A stretch of DNA of 64,000 nt from Motiliproteus sp041586615. Lineage in GTDB: Bacteria; Pseudomonadota; Gammaproteobacteria; Pseudomonadales; Balneatricaceae. The stretch covers positions 1 through 64,000 of the forward strand of contig JBFGZS010000012.1 in NCBI GenBank assembly GCA_041586615.1. Reading direction: 5' to 3'. Shown here one piece after another: positions 24,070-33,694 of the stretch. The position numbers were made by a program, and so were the translations under genes. Positions within the stretch are counted from its first letter, which is position 1; the number at the start of each line of letters is the position of its first letter. The notes below the pieces were generated by a model. The model was not told the DNA's origin. It was given only the letters and a program-made list of their open reading frames with translations, and ran no database searches.

Positions 24070-26277
24070 ATGGGACAAGACAGGCCGCGGTTAAAAATAC
24101 TGGTGGTTGACGATCGCCCGGAGAATATCCGTTCGATGACCCGGATATTGGAGGGGATCGATGCGGAAGTTCAGTGTGCGCTATCGGGGATCGAAGCGCT
24201 CTCCCTGTTGCTGCGCCATAAGTTTTCCCTGATCCTGCTCGATGTGATGATGCCGGAGATGGATGGTTTTGAGACCGCGGAGCTGATTCGCAGTTATCAG
24301 AGCAGCCAGCATATCCCGATTATTTTTGTCACCGCCGCCGACAAAGACGATGCGTATGAATTCAAAGGCTACGACGTCGGTGCCGTCGATTACCTGTTCA
24401 AGCCGATCCAGCCGACGATCCTGCTGAGCAAGGTGCGCTTCTTTCTCGAGCTGGCCAAGCATAAATCCCTGCTCGAACAGAGCTTGCAGGAAGTCGATCA
24501 GCTGAAGAGCCACAATGAACTGCTGATAAAATCGACCACCGAAGGGATTATCAGCCTGGATCGAAAGGGGTGTATCACCTTTGCGAATCCAGCCGCCGAG
24601 CAATTGCTGGGCTATCACGATAGGGCTTTACTCGGGCTCGACTTTACCGCTATTCAGGGCCCGGGGGCAGCCGCGTCCTTCGAGCACACCGAGCTGTACC
24701 ATGCCTTGCTGGCCAAACGCAGCCATCAGGATGATCAGCAATGGTTTTATCGGCGCGATGACAGCCGTTTTCCGGTCGCCATCACGGCGAGTCCGCTGCA
24801 CCATTCAGAGTCGGAATCGATGGGCATGGTGTTGCTGTTTCAGGATATCAGTGCGCGTAAGGAATCCGAGGAAAAGATCGCTTTTCTGGCGCAATATGAT
24901 CCGCTGACCGGCTTAGCCAACCGCAGCCTCTTTACCACGCTATTCGATCAGGCGATCTCTCGCTCAGAGCGCCATCAGCACAGCCTGGCGTTGCTGTTCC
25001 TGGATCTGGATCGTTTCAAACAGGTCAACGATTCCCTCGGCCATGACGCCGGTGATCTGCTGCTGCAGCAGGTGGCTCAGCGGCTGCGCTCGCGCACCCG
25101 TGACGGGGACACCATCAGTCGCCTGGGCGGGGATGAGTTTACGGTGATCCTGGAAGAGATCGACGAGTCCCGCGAGGCGGCCATTGTGGCGCAAAAGCTG
25201 GTGAATGCGTTGAGCAAGCCCTTTACGATCAATGGCCATGAGGTGTTTATCGGCACCAGTATCGGCGTGGCCCTCTATCCCGACTCGGCCGATAACGCGA
25301 CCGCCCTGCTCAAACGCGCCGATATGGCCATGTACCAAGCCAAAGCGCAAGGGCGTAATAATTATCAGTTTTTCACCCCGAAGATGCAGCTTGATGTGAC
25401 CCAGGCGCTGGATCTGGAGAACCGCTTAAGGCATGCGCTGGCGCGTAATGAATTTTCTCTGCACTATCAGCCTCAGGTGAACATTAGCAACGGTCAGATT
25501 ATCGGTCTGGAAGCCTTGCTACGCTGGCAGCCCGACGGCAAGGCGTTTGTGCCACCCGCGGAGTTTATCTCGATTGCCGAGGAAACGGGCTTGATCGTGC
25601 CGATCGGCGAGTGGGTACTGCGCCAGGCCTGTGCCCAGGTGCAGCGCTGGTATGTATCGGGGCAGCTCAAGCAGGAGGTGTCGATCTCGGTGAACCTGTC
25701 GGTTCGTCAGCTGGAGAATATCTCGCTACTGAGCACATTAAACGAGATCCTGGCGGAAACCGGCCTCAAGCCCTCGCAACTGGAGCTGGAGATTACCGAG
25801 AGTGCGGTGATGAAAGACCCGGACATCGCCATCGAAGTACTGCAGGGGATCAGTCGTCAGGGCATTCAGGTCTCGCTGGATGATTTCGGGACGGGGTATT
25901 CCTCGCTCAGTTATCTGAAGCTGCTCCCACTGGATGTGTTGAAGATCGATCGCTCCTTCGTCAACGACATTGGCGTTAATCCCAGCGACGATGCCATCTT
26001 GAAAACAATTATCGAACTGTCCGAAAATCTTAACCTGAGGGTCGTGGCCGAAGGGGTGGAAACGGCAGCGCAGCTGCGTTTTCTCCGTGATCTCAAGTGC
26101 CACTCCATACAGGGTTACTTCATCAGTGAGCCGAAGTCTGCGGAAGAGATCGAAGAACTGCTATGGCGCGCCCAGCAGGGCTGCCTATTGGGACTGAATG
26201 CGCCAGAAAAGCCTGAGGGCCTGATCCTGAAGCCTCAGTTTAGCAAGTCAGCGATACAGGAGTCTCACAAGAAATAG
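24070..26277 (+). CDS. REC-PAS-GGDEF-EAL bifunctional c-di-GMP enzyme
   Basis: 735 aa. REC with Asp58 (L-L-D-V-M-M-P-E-M-D-G), a PAS domain (about 150-265), intact GGDEF (353-357) and intact EAL (E481-A-L, E-I-T-E-S, L-D-D-F-G-T-G-Y, L-K-I-D-R-S-F-V). Both activities are possible. The receiver is close in sequence to that of the REC-kinase at 18763, which suggests duplication and a shared phosphodonor. It is separated by 149 bases from cheB, so it may have its own promoter or share the operon transcript. Cytoplasmic; no membrane segment. Confidence 0.9.
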   Translation: MGQDRPRLKILVVDDRPENIRSMTRILEGIDAEVQCALSGIEALSLLLRHKFSLILLDVMMPEMDGFETAELIRSYQSSQHIPIIFVTAADKDDAYEFKGYDVGAVDYLFKPIQPTILLSKVRFFLELAKHKSLLEQSLQEVDQLKSHNELLIKSTTEGIISLDRKGCITFANPAAEQLLGYHDRALLGLDFTAIQGPGAAASFEHTELYHALLAKRSHQDDQQWFYRRDDSRFPVAITASPLHHSESESMGMVLLFQDISARKESEEKIAFLAQYDPLTGLANRSLFTTLFDQAISRSERHQHSLALLFLDLDRFKQVNDSLGHDAGDLLLQQVAQRLRSRTRDGDTISRLGGDEFTVILEEIDESREAAIVAQKLVNALSKPFTINGHEVFIGTSIGVALYPDSADNATALLKRADMAMYQAKAQGRNNYQFFTPKMQLDVTQALDLENRLRHALARNEFSLHYQPQVNISNGQIIGLEALLRWQPDGKAFVPPAEFISIAEETGLIVPIGEWVLRQACAQVQRWYVSGQLKQEVSISVNLSVRQLENISLLSTLNEILAETGLKPSQLELEITESAVMKDPDIAIEVLQGISRQGIQVSLDDFGTGYSSLSYLKLLPLDVLKIDRSFVNDIGVNPSDDAILKTIIELSENLNLRVVAEGVETAAQLRFLRDLKCHSIQGYFISEPKSAEEIEELLWRAQQGCLLGLNAPEKPEGLILKPQFSKSAIQESHKK

Positions 26278-26560
26278 CGTTAGCCGCGCATGCCACGAAC
26301 GTTCGTTGTCGCCCTGTTACTCGGAGAGGGCATACACACGGCGACGGCGCCGCACACTGACGGCGGCGTATTCGATGGGGCGCCCGCGTTCCAAGAGATA
26401 ATGGTCACGTCTGCATTGAGACGATTAACCTGGCGGATTAATAGCCATCTGTCTGCTTGCGATCACGTCCTGATGTTTGGCTGGCGGCATCCATTGCCAA
26501 CACCCTATCTGCCCATCCTTCATCCCCGCTGTCCTTGGCCGGGGCGATTCAGTGGATAAT
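26278..26560. other. Convergent intergenic region
   Basis: 283 bp between two convergent GGDEF-EAL genes. No gene is evident. It contains a perfect 12-bp palindrome ACGAACGTTCGT (26295-26306). Near the end of the minus-strand gene a CCCCG...CGGGG hairpin (26524-26544) could act as a weak terminator. Confidence 0.4.
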
Positions 26561-28669
26561 TCATGCGGGCTTGGGCTTTGAGTCCCATGGATGGTTTTTG
26601 GCATTGAGCGCGGTGCTGGTCGTGGTCGCGAACTGAAAGTGTTGTTCCAGTTCGTGTGCGGGTAGTGGCGAAGCAAGCAGATAGCCTTGCAGCTCGTCGC
26701 AGCCCTGCTCCTTGAGAAAGCGGCGCTGTGCTTCGGTTTCAACCCCTTCGGCCACCACCCCCATTCGCAGGCTATGTGCCAGCGTGATAATTGCCTGACT
26801 GAGCACCGTGTCACGGGGAATGCTGCTGACAAATTCGCGATCAAGCTTTAAGCGACTGACCGGAAACTGTCTCAGGTAGGCCAGGGATGAGTAGCCGTTC
26901 CCGAAATCATCGATGGCGAGCTGCACCCCCAGTTGGCGTAAATCTTCGAGCAGCTTGAGCATGAGCTCGTCGCTTTGAATCAGGATGTTCTCGGTCAGTT
27001 CCAGCTCCAGGCTACGGGCAGGCAACTGCGTTTCATGTAAAATCCGACGGATGCGATCAACCAGATCCGGTTGGTGGAGCTGGCGCTCGGACAGGTTAAC
27101 CGCGACCCTTTGTAATGGCAGCCCTTGCTGCTGCCAGTCTCGCAGCTGGGCGCAGGCGGTCCGCATGGCCCATTCGCCGAGTGTGACAATAAAGCCGCTA
27201 CGCTCTGCCAATGAAATAAATTCGGCCGCCGGAATCACGCCTTTTTCTGGGTGATGCCAGCGAAGCAAGGCCTCCACCCCAATTATCCGCCCGCTGGATG
27301 CTTGTAGCAGCGGCTGATAGTAGACGGCAAACTGTTTGTTTTCGAACGCATGGACCAGGGCGTTCTCCAAGGCAAACTGTTCCTGTGTGCTGCTATTGAG
27401 TTCGGTGTTATAGCAGACGAAATTATTACGCCCACCGACCTTGGCCTGGTACATGGCTGCATCGGCATTGCGCAGCAATGTCGCTACCTCTGTACCATCG
27501 TTGGGGTAGTAGGCAATACCGATGCTGGCACCGATCGCAACCTTTTCATTACCACTCAACCAGAAGGGCTGAGACAGCCGCTTAAGCATGCGCCGGGCCG
27601 CAACCAAGGGGTCAAACGCGTCTTTATTCGGTGCCAGTGCCAGCAATACGGCAAATTCATCTCCGCCCAATCGAGCCACCGTATCACTGTCACGCACGGC
27701 TTCTGTCAGCCGTTGCGCAACCTGCTCCAGCAATTGATCACCGGCAGCATGACCCAGGTTGTCATTGACCGCTTTGAATTGATCCAGATCCAGTGCCATC
27801 ACCGCGACGCGGGTGTTATTACGCTGGGCCTGGTTGATCATCTGGCTTAGCCGGTCATTGAGCAGAAACCGGTTAGGCAGGCCGGTCAGACCATCGTGAC
27901 TGGCCTGGTGACGGAGTTGCTCCTCAAACTGCTTGCGTTGAGTAATATCGTAGGCCGAGATCATAGCCCCCTGCTGGATGCCCATATCATCAACAATGGG
28001 TCGGCCGCTGATCAGCAGGGTGCGGGGGTCAGCGCCCTGTTTTTGTACGATAAACTCTTCTTTATCAATGGTCTCGCCCCGCAGAGCGCGACGAAGTGGC
28101 GAGTGCTCTAACGACAACGGGGTGGTGCTGTTGACCGGTGCCAGCGGGCAGGTATGCGCCCATTGCTCAAGCGATAGCCCGGGAATGGCCCCCAGCTGGT
28201 TGTCACTACTTTGATTAGATAAGGTAATGCGGCCATCGACATTGCAGGCCACCACCAAGTCGTGCCCCTGTTCAAGCACCGCTTCGGTAAACTTTTGTAC
28301 CCGGTGCAGTTCAACCGTGCGCTCACCGACCTGCTGGGTTAGGCGTTCGGTCAGCTTGTTCAAGGTAGGGATCCAGCTCAGCAGGCCCGAGAGTAATAAC
28401 AGGTAACCTCCCGAATAACCCACCACCTTTTCCAGAAACGACTGCACCTCCGTGTCGCCAATAATGACAAAGCGTTCCAGCCCGGAAAACTCATCGGTAA
28501 GGTCCAGAACGGCGGCGAATGCCAGAAGCGCAAAGCCGGCGACAATCCGTTTCCAACCCTGCTGTCCCCAGTTTCGATGCCGCCCGGCCCACACCAGGAA
28601 TATAGTAATACACACCAGCACTAAGGCTTTCAAGGCTTCGATAGATAAATCAAATACTTCCCAGTTCAT
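26561..28669 (-). CDS. Membrane PAS-GGDEF-EAL c-di-GMP enzyme
   Basis: 702 aa. Three hydrophobic segments at the N-terminus (about 12-28, 40-58 and 88-105) form a small membrane sensor. A short coiled coil, a PAS domain (about 125-245), intact GGDEF (A-R-L-G-G-D-E-F) and EAL (E-A-L-L-R-W, L-T-E-N, I-D-D-F-G-N-G-Y, L-K-L-D-R-E-F-V) follow. Catalytic residues of both domains look complete. It is convergent with the REC-PAS-GGDEF-EAL gene and stands alone on its strand. An AGGGA ribosome site precedes the ATG. Confidence 0.9.
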   Translation of the reverse strand: MNWEVFDLSIEALKALVLVCITIFLVWAGRHRNWGQQGWKRIVAGFALLAFAAVLDLTDEFSGLERFVIIGDTEVQSFLEKVVGYSGGYLLLLSGLLSWIPTLNKLTERLTQQVGERTVELHRVQKFTEAVLEQGHDLVVACNVDGRITLSNQSSDNQLGAIPGLSLEQWAHTCPLAPVNSTTPLSLEHSPLRRALRGETIDKEEFIVQKQGADPRTLLISGRPIVDDMGIQQGAMISAYDITQRKQFEEQLRHQASHDGLTGLPNRFLLNDRLSQMINQAQRNNTRVAVMALDLDQFKAVNDNLGHAAGDQLLEQVAQRLTEAVRDSDTVARLGGDEFAVLLALAPNKDAFDPLVAARRMLKRLSQPFWLSGNEKVAIGASIGIAYYPNDGTEVATLLRNADAAMYQAKVGGRNNFVCYNTELNSSTQEQFALENALVHAFENKQFAVYYQPLLQASSGRIIGVEALLRWHHPEKGVIPAAEFISLAERSGFIVTLGEWAMRTACAQLRDWQQQGLPLQRVAVNLSERQLHQPDLVDRIRRILHETQLPARSLELELTENILIQSDELMLKLLEDLRQLGVQLAIDDFGNGYSSLAYLRQFPVSRLKLDREFVSSIPRDTVLSQAIITLAHSLRMGVVAEGVETEAQRRFLKEQGCDELQGYLLASPLPAHELEQHFQFATTTSTALNAKNHPWDSKPKPA

Positions 28670-28951
28670 CGGTTATTTCCCTGTTGCTGGATGAATTCCG
28701 GCTGCCGTTAGCGGGTTGTCACAGACAACTCAAAAACCTTTTATTGGTGCGTCGCAACATCAACGCGGGGCAGCCCGTACATCAAGCCGAGTTTATGCGG
28801 TCGATTTTTGCACATATTCCCTGGTTTTTCTACGTGTAAACAGCAATACATGCCTCAAGGGTAAAAGTAGAAATCGCCTTGACGACTTGACGACCACTAA
28901 AAAATCAACGCCCGCGAGCCAGTTCCTGCCGTACGGTGTATGTTGATTGAT

Positions 28952-29110
28952 ATTAAGACGGCAGCTTAATACCGAGCAAAAATGTCGCCTTACTAGGCGG
29001 TTCATAGATGAATCGCCGTGGCATAAAGCCACGTGAGACAAGGGCGGACAGGCGCCGGCCTTGTCCTCATCAAAAGACCGAATGGATCGGTATTTTAATG
29101 CCAGGTTAAT
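28952..29110 (+). mobile_element. MITE-like element, copy 1 (159 bp)
   Basis: 159 bp with imperfect 23-bp terminal inverted repeats (ATTAA...AATACCG at the left, CGGTATT...TTAAT at the right) and a TA at each junction. Internally it is a row of hairpins: GGCGGTTCAT/ATGAATCGCC, GTGGC-ATAAA-GCCAC, GACAAGG/CCTTGTC, and ACCGA-ATGGA-TCGGT. It is the same length as the copy at 33695-33853. No coding capacity. The flanking 282 bp back to the GGDEF-EAL start (28670-28951) show no gene. Confidence 0.8.
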
Positions 29111-29417
29111 AGTGAGAATCCAAACCGTTGTTTTATGGCAGGAGCGCCTACAGACCGTTACCCAGGGAGTGAAGATCGGGGTCACATTCTGGTACTCACT
29201 GAGCGCAGAGCGCATGCTGAAACGTACGCTGGCACAGCACGCCGGACGGATACACCGGACCGTCCAAGGCAAAACGGAAGTTCATGTCTACGACTACATC
29301 GACACCGGGCACCCGATGTTAGAGCGGATGTTTTATCGCCGAAGTAAAGGTTATCGTGCCATGGGTTATGAGCTGCGGGATTCAGCGGAAAGATCCCGCC
29401 AGCACTCTCTAATTTGA
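29111..29417 (+). pseudogene. Decayed C-terminus of a DEAD/DEAH-type helicase
   Basis: The translation ends with L-A-Q-H-A-G-R-I-H-R, V-H-V-Y-D-Y-I-D-T and M-L-x-R-M-x-x-R-R-x-K-G-Y-R-A-M-G-Y. These resemble the last motif and extreme C-terminus of DEAD/DEAH helicases such as those in TOTE-like systems. Just upstream, in another frame, is I-L-V-L-T-E-R-R, a segment that normally lies about a hundred residues earlier. The gene has thus lost its N-terminus, suffered a large internal deletion with a frame change, and abuts a MITE copy. Recognition is from memory of the family and moderately sure. Confidence 0.5.
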
Positions 29418-29586
29418 TCCCCCGCATGCAAACCGGACGCTAAAGCAGAGTGTGTGAGAAAAATCGACAAAGACTCGCCGCGGGGAACCTGCCGCAGGTT
29501 CTTTTTTTGGTTTTGCGAACAATCGCAAGGATGGAATGAGTACACTGAAACGTGAAGGAAGAGGTAGATCAAACGATGGTATGAGG

Positions 29587-29663
29587 TGGTGGGCCTTGCC
29601 AGACTTGAACTGGCGACCGATCGATTATGAGTCGAGTGCTCTAACCAACTGAGCTAAAGGCCC
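29587..29663 (-). tRNA. tRNA with CAU anticodon (tRNA-Ile2 or elongator tRNA-Met)
   Basis: A 77-nt cloverleaf on the minus strand. Acceptor GGGCCTT pairs with AAGGCCC, the D-arm contains GCTCAGTTGGTTAGAGC, the anticodon loop is CT-CAT-AA, the T-arm contains GTTCAAGTC, and CCA is encoded. A CAU anticodon means elongator Met or, after lysidine modification, Ile for AUA. C4-G69 and C5-G68 in the acceptor and the GGTCGC variable-T junction look closer to tRNA-Ile2. The flanks are accessory DNA, so the gene may have served as an integration site. Confidence 0.9.
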
Positions 29664-29733
29664 CCTAAAAGGAGCGCAAATTCTACAAGCAAATGATGCT
29701 AGAGCCAAGAGAAAAGGGAAATAAAACGGCTGT

Positions 29734-30156
29734 TTAGTTCCTCAATCGTGGTTGGAAAAGCACCACCATAATCATTAACGGTTTAATCAGGAATCGTTGC
29801 AACGCTAGGCGCGGGCACGCTGGTGACATCGCATTCTGGTCATCACCTGTGTTAACAGTGGGTGCTGCATTGGTCGGCGTTACCCAAGGGGTCTCACCAA
29901 ACTCGGCCATTACCCAGTTCGCTTTCTCCGAATCGGGACGGTTGGCATAGATCATCTCGACCAGCGTTACATTGAATGGACCGGCATCCGGTAACATCGA
30001 CGCGTAGTCGTAATAGGTATGCTGTCGATGTTCACGAGGGGTGAAGGAGGACAGATCTTTGGCATCGATCTGGTTGTCGCCGTTGAGATCCTGCTGTAGT
30101 AAGACCGTCGCGACTTCGTTCATGCGTTGCTCAAGTACAGCCGGGGTCGCTACTAT
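29734..30156 (-). pseudogene. Truncated 3' fragment of a dockerin/EF-hand-type protein gene
   Basis: An open frame of about 140 codons with no start of its own at the 5' side: the frame runs back into a MITE fragment at 30157. It contains a calcium-loop motif D-L-N-G-D-N-Q-I-D-A-K-D-L like a dockerin or EF-hand repeat, followed by a region without recognisable motif. An internal ATG at 30123 could be mistaken for a start. It is best read as the C-terminal remnant of a larger, probably secreted protein, cut by the insertion or a rearrangement. Function unknown. Confidence 0.45.
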
Positions 30157-30237
30157 GTGGCTTTACGCCTCGGCGGTTCATCCATAAACCACCTATTAAG
30201 GCGACATTTTTGCTCGGTATTAAGCTGCCGCCTTAAT
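30157..30237 (-). mobile_element. MITE-like element, copy 2 (inverted, truncated, 81 bp)
   Basis: The left half of the same element as at 28952 and 33695, in opposite orientation. It has the ATTAAGG terminus with adjacent TA, the first two stem-loops and the GTGGC/GCCAC hairpin region, then homology stops at 30157. The right terminal repeat is lost. It lies at the broken 5' end of the dockerin-like fragment. Confidence 0.75.
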
Positions 30238-30330
30238 ATAACTTCATGTAATTTTTTTAAAAACATCCTACTTCAGGTAATATACCGGACCGTCTTCAAA
30301 TACCGTATCGCCTAAAGTAGTAGACAAAAA

Positions 30331-33234
30331 ATGTTGAATAATCTCTCCATTAAAAACAAGTTTATTCTTATTCTTACGCTTCCATTATTGATTGCTCTCT
30401 ATTTATTATTTGATTTGATCTGGAGGCAGTGGCAGGTCAGTCAGTCGCTGCGCGATACGCTGGCGAATTCTCAAACGATCATCGTAACCAATCAGCTGCT
30501 TCAGGAACTGCAGCTTGAGCGCGGCTTGAGCATTCTATTGACCCTGCAAGACAACGAGCCCGATGAAAAACGGGTATTTACTCAGCGTCAACGAACGGAT
30601 GAGAAGCTCGCGGTTTTCAACCATACATTGTCTGTGCTTAAAGCCAGCACCTGCAAGGACTCTACAGGCTATCTTTTTGAAATAAAAGAAGATAATTTCT
30701 GCCGCCCGCTTCATGAGCAGCTGGATAGCGTTACTGAAGAGATAACGGCCTTAGCAACGCTTCGCTATCAGGGTGACCGCATTACACTCCCTGCTCAACC
30801 GTTGTTTGAAGGCTATACCCGGATTAATGACGCATTGCTGGGGCTGACCTCAGTGCTGGTTGAACGCAGCCAAGGATCGCCCGTGGCTAATCGGATGACG
30901 GCTTACTATTTCTTACAACAAGTGAGAGAAAACGCAGGGCAGGAACGTGCCTTGTTGGCCGTTGCGATCGAGCAAGAAAAGTTATCGCCCGACTCTCGGC
31001 GGCAGCTAATCGCCCTTATTGCCCAACAACAGGCCTATACCCAATTATTTGGAATCTATGCCCTTAAAAATAACAGGGAATTATTAAATCAGCTGCAGAC
31101 GGGACCACTAAGCCATGCGGTTAACCGCCTGCAGGATGGGGTATTAAGCCAAGACAACAGCTTAAACGTCACCATGTATGAATGGTTCGAGGTTGCCAGT
31201 CGGCGGGTTGAGCAGTTGTACCAGCTTAACGAAAAGCTGGGCTCTGAACTTCAGACAGCGGCCCATGAATCCCATAGGGATGCCGTCAGGTTACTACTCT
31301 CGTTAAGCCTGCTGTCTGCGTTACTTATCGCTATGACGGTTATTTTTTCCAGCCGTATCATCCGGATGGTGACGCGTCAGCTGGCCAGCTTTATGGCGGT
31401 TATCGATCAAGTGGAAAGAAACACCGACATGGACGCCCGGGTCGAGGTCTATACGCGAGATGAGCTGGGCGGTATAGCACAACGATTTAACGCGATGTTA
31501 GACCTCTTGAAGAACCATCAGGCCGACCTGCGTAAGTACAACAATAAGCTCGACATGGCCCACGCTGTCATCAATGCGTCCATGGATAGCATCATGATTA
31601 GCGACGCTAACAACATCATAACCATGGTGAATCCGTCGTTTACGCGGGTGACCGGTTATACCGAGGAGGAGGCCATAGGCCAGCCGATCAACCTGCTCAG
31701 CTCCGGACGTCATGATCCGGCCTTCTACCAGCAGATGTGGACGGAGCTTGAGACAAGCGGATACTGGCAGGGAGAGGTCTGGAATAGACGTAAAAATGGT
31801 GAAATTTTTCCGGAATGGCTGAGTATTACCCCCATCGTTATCGGTGATAAGGAGCCGACAACCTTTTACGCGGGTATATTCAATGATATCTCTCGGCTCA
31901 AGCGCGACGAAGCGATGATCCAGCAGCTGGCCTATTATGACCCGCTGACCAAGCTGCCTAATCGTCAGCTGTTGAAAGATCGACTGGAGGTCGCCTTGGC
32001 AACGGCCAAGCGAGATCAAAAAAGAATAGCCCTGGTCTTTATTGAACTCGATCGCTTCAAGGCGATTAATGACACCCTCGGTCACAGCGTCGGTGATCAG
32101 GTACTCTGCGAAGTGACACGGCGCTTGCTGGCCAGTGTACGGGATGGAGACACGGTCGCGAGAATCGGGGGCGATGAATTCGCACTGTTGCTAACAACAT
32201 TGCAGGATGATCACACCGTTGAAGATATAGCGCGGCGAATCGAGGACGTATTACAGCAATCCCTACTGCTGGATGATCATGATATTCATGTAAGTGCCTG
32301 CATGGGTGCAAGCAGCTACCCCGGGGATGCGCAGGATGCTGCCAAGTTGCTGAAATATGCCGATGTCGCCTTAACTCAGGCCAAGCATGACAGAGCGCAA
32401 TCGATCAGGCTCTATTCGCCCGCCATGAATAAAAAAGCCATGGCGCGTATGCAGATGGGTCAGCTGTTGCGCAAGGCGCTGGCTAACGACGAATTCGTCC
32501 TGCTGTATCAACCAAAGATTGATCTGGCCAGTGAACGGGTGGTTGGTGTGGAAGCGTTGCTGCGCTGGCATAACGAAGAACTCGGATTAGTATCACCGGT
32601 TGACTTTATTCCGTTGACCGAAGAGATGGGGCTGATTGGCGATATAGGCGCCTGGGTCCTCGAACAGGCCTGCTGCCAATGTCAGCGCTGGATCGATGCG
32701 GGCTTTGCTCCCATCCATGTCTCCGTCAATGTATCGGCGCAGCAGTTCAAGCATCGCGACCTGATCAAAGATGTAGAACAGGCGTTGCTGAAAGCGAGCC
32801 TCAAGCCCCGCTACCTGGATCTGGAAATTACAGAGAGCTGTGTCGTCGATGACGTTCTTTCCCTGATTTCGCAATTGGATGTCTTGCGTAGTCTGTATAT
32901 CAGCACCTCGATGGATGATTTTGGTACCGGTTATTCCAGCCTCAGTCATCTAACCCGCCTGCCGCTGGATCATCTGAAAATCGATGGGAGCTTCATGGCC
33001 GGCATTCCAGATTCGAAAGCGGATGCGGAGATGGTATCGACCATCATCCTGATGGCCCACAACCTGGGTTTAAAAGTGATCGCCGAGCGGGTAGAAACCG
33101 AAGCGCAGGTACAGTTTTTACGGGCGCTGCGCTGTGATCAGATTCAGGGGTATTACTTTAGCCGGCCACTGCCGGCCGATGACGTGCAGAAAATGCTGGT
33201 GAAAGTAACAGGCGAGACGTCAACCTGCAGTTAA
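30331..33234 (+). CDS. NIT-HAMP-PAS-GGDEF-EAL membrane c-di-GMP enzyme
   Basis: 967 aa. Transmembrane helix (about 10-30), a large helical periplasmic domain with the features of the nitrate/nitrite-sensing NIT domain (E-L-Q-L-E-R-G-L-S and Q-E-R-A-L-L-A regions), a second transmembrane helix (about 325-345), HAMP, PAS (about 410-530), GGDEF (A-R-I-G-G-D-E-F) and EAL (E-A-L-L-R-W, I-T-E-S, M-D-D-F-G-T-G-Y, L-K-I-D-G-S-F-M). Two conserved positions vary: the first metal Asp of the GGDEF domain is Glu (F-I-E-L-D-R-F-K), and A-E-G-V-E-T reads A-E-R-V-E-T in EAL. Base composition at the 5' end is AT-richer than the neighbours, and the gene sits in the accessory region, so it may be acquired. The ligand may be nitrate, nitrite or a similar oxyanion. 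Confidence 0.85.
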   Translation: MLNNLSIKNKFILILTLPLLIALYLLFDLIWRQWQVSQSLRDTLANSQTIIVTNQLLQELQLERGLSILLTLQDNEPDEKRVFTQRQRTDEKLAVFNHTLSVLKASTCKDSTGYLFEIKEDNFCRPLHEQLDSVTEEITALATLRYQGDRITLPAQPLFEGYTRINDALLGLTSVLVERSQGSPVANRMTAYYFLQQVRENAGQERALLAVAIEQEKLSPDSRRQLIALIAQQQAYTQLFGIYALKNNRELLNQLQTGPLSHAVNRLQDGVLSQDNSLNVTMYEWFEVASRRVEQLYQLNEKLGSELQTAAHESHRDAVRLLLSLSLLSALLIAMTVIFSSRIIRMVTRQLASFMAVIDQVERNTDMDARVEVYTRDELGGIAQRFNAMLDLLKNHQADLRKYNNKLDMAHAVINASMDSIMISDANNIITMVNPSFTRVTGYTEEEAIGQPINLLSSGRHDPAFYQQMWTELETSGYWQGEVWNRRKNGEIFPEWLSITPIVIGDKEPTTFYAGIFNDISRLKRDEAMIQQLAYYDPLTKLPNRQLLKDRLEVALATAKRDQKRIALVFIELDRFKAINDTLGHSVGDQVLCEVTRRLLASVRDGDTVARIGGDEFALLLTTLQDDHTVEDIARRIEDVLQQSLLLDDHDIHVSACMGASSYPGDAQDAAKLLKYADVALTQAKHDRAQSIRLYSPAMNKKAMARMQMGQLLRKALANDEFVLLYQPKIDLASERVVGVEALLRWHNEELGLVSPVDFIPLTEEMGLIGDIGAWVLEQACCQCQRWIDAGFAPIHVSVNVSAQQFKHRDLIKDVEQALLKASLKPRYLDLEITESCVVDDVLSLISQLDVLRSLYISTSMDDFGTGYSSLSHLTRLPLDHLKIDGSFMAGIPDSKADAEMVSTIILMAHNLGLKVIAERVETEAQVQFLRALRCDQIQGYYFSRPLPADDVQKMLVKVTGETSTCS

Positions 33235-33380
33235 TCAGCGTTACTTTATTTGCGGATCAACAATTGACTTCAAAAGACCGAGCAAGACCGCCGGATGGCG
33301 GGCCTTCGATCCTCGCCCTGCCTATTGGCGAGTGCGTTCTGACAAGCTCTCACTTGAAATCTGCCGCTTGCCGCCAGTCA

Positions 33381-33659
33381 TTAAGACCGGAAAATCACTT
33401 CGATCAAGTGAAAGCCAAACGGGGTTTTTACCGGCCCGTGCACTTTCAGCAGAGCTTGCTTGAAGATCACGTTATCCACCGCTTTGACCATCTGCCCCGG
33501 GCGGACTTCACCCAGGTCGCCGCCGCGCTTGGCCGAGCCACAGAGCGAGTGTTTTTTGGCGAGCAAACCAAAATCGGCGCCTTTGGCCAATAGCTGCTTT
33601 AGCTTTTCTGCTTCCGGTTTGGTTTTCACCAGAATATGTCGCGCCAGTGCGGTGGCCAT
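33381..33659 (-). CDS. ppiC: Parvulin-type peptidyl-prolyl cis-trans isomerase
   Basis: 92 aa, the normal length of the cytoplasmic single-domain parvulin PpiC. It shows A-R-H-I-L-V near the start, F-x-x-L-A-K-K-H-S-x-C, G-G-D-L-G and the C-terminal T-x-F-G-F-H-L-I motif. It speeds up proline isomerisation during folding. An AAGGAT ribosome site lies before the ATG. A MITE copy lies just upstream (33695-33853), so promoter sequence may come from or be affected by that element. Confidence 0.92.
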   Translation of the reverse strand: MATALARHILVKTKPEAEKLKQLLAKGADFGLLAKKHSLCGSAKRGGDLGEVRPGQMVKAVDNVIFKQALLKVHGPVKTPFGFHLIEVIFRS

Positions 33660-33694
33660 AAGCGATCCTTATTAGTTACGGCGTAGAGATCCGT

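Noticed and set aside
28793..29272. Minus-strand open frame across the MITE and pseudogene
   Set aside because: A similar translation appears at the other MITE copies, which shows it comes from the repeat and not from a gene.
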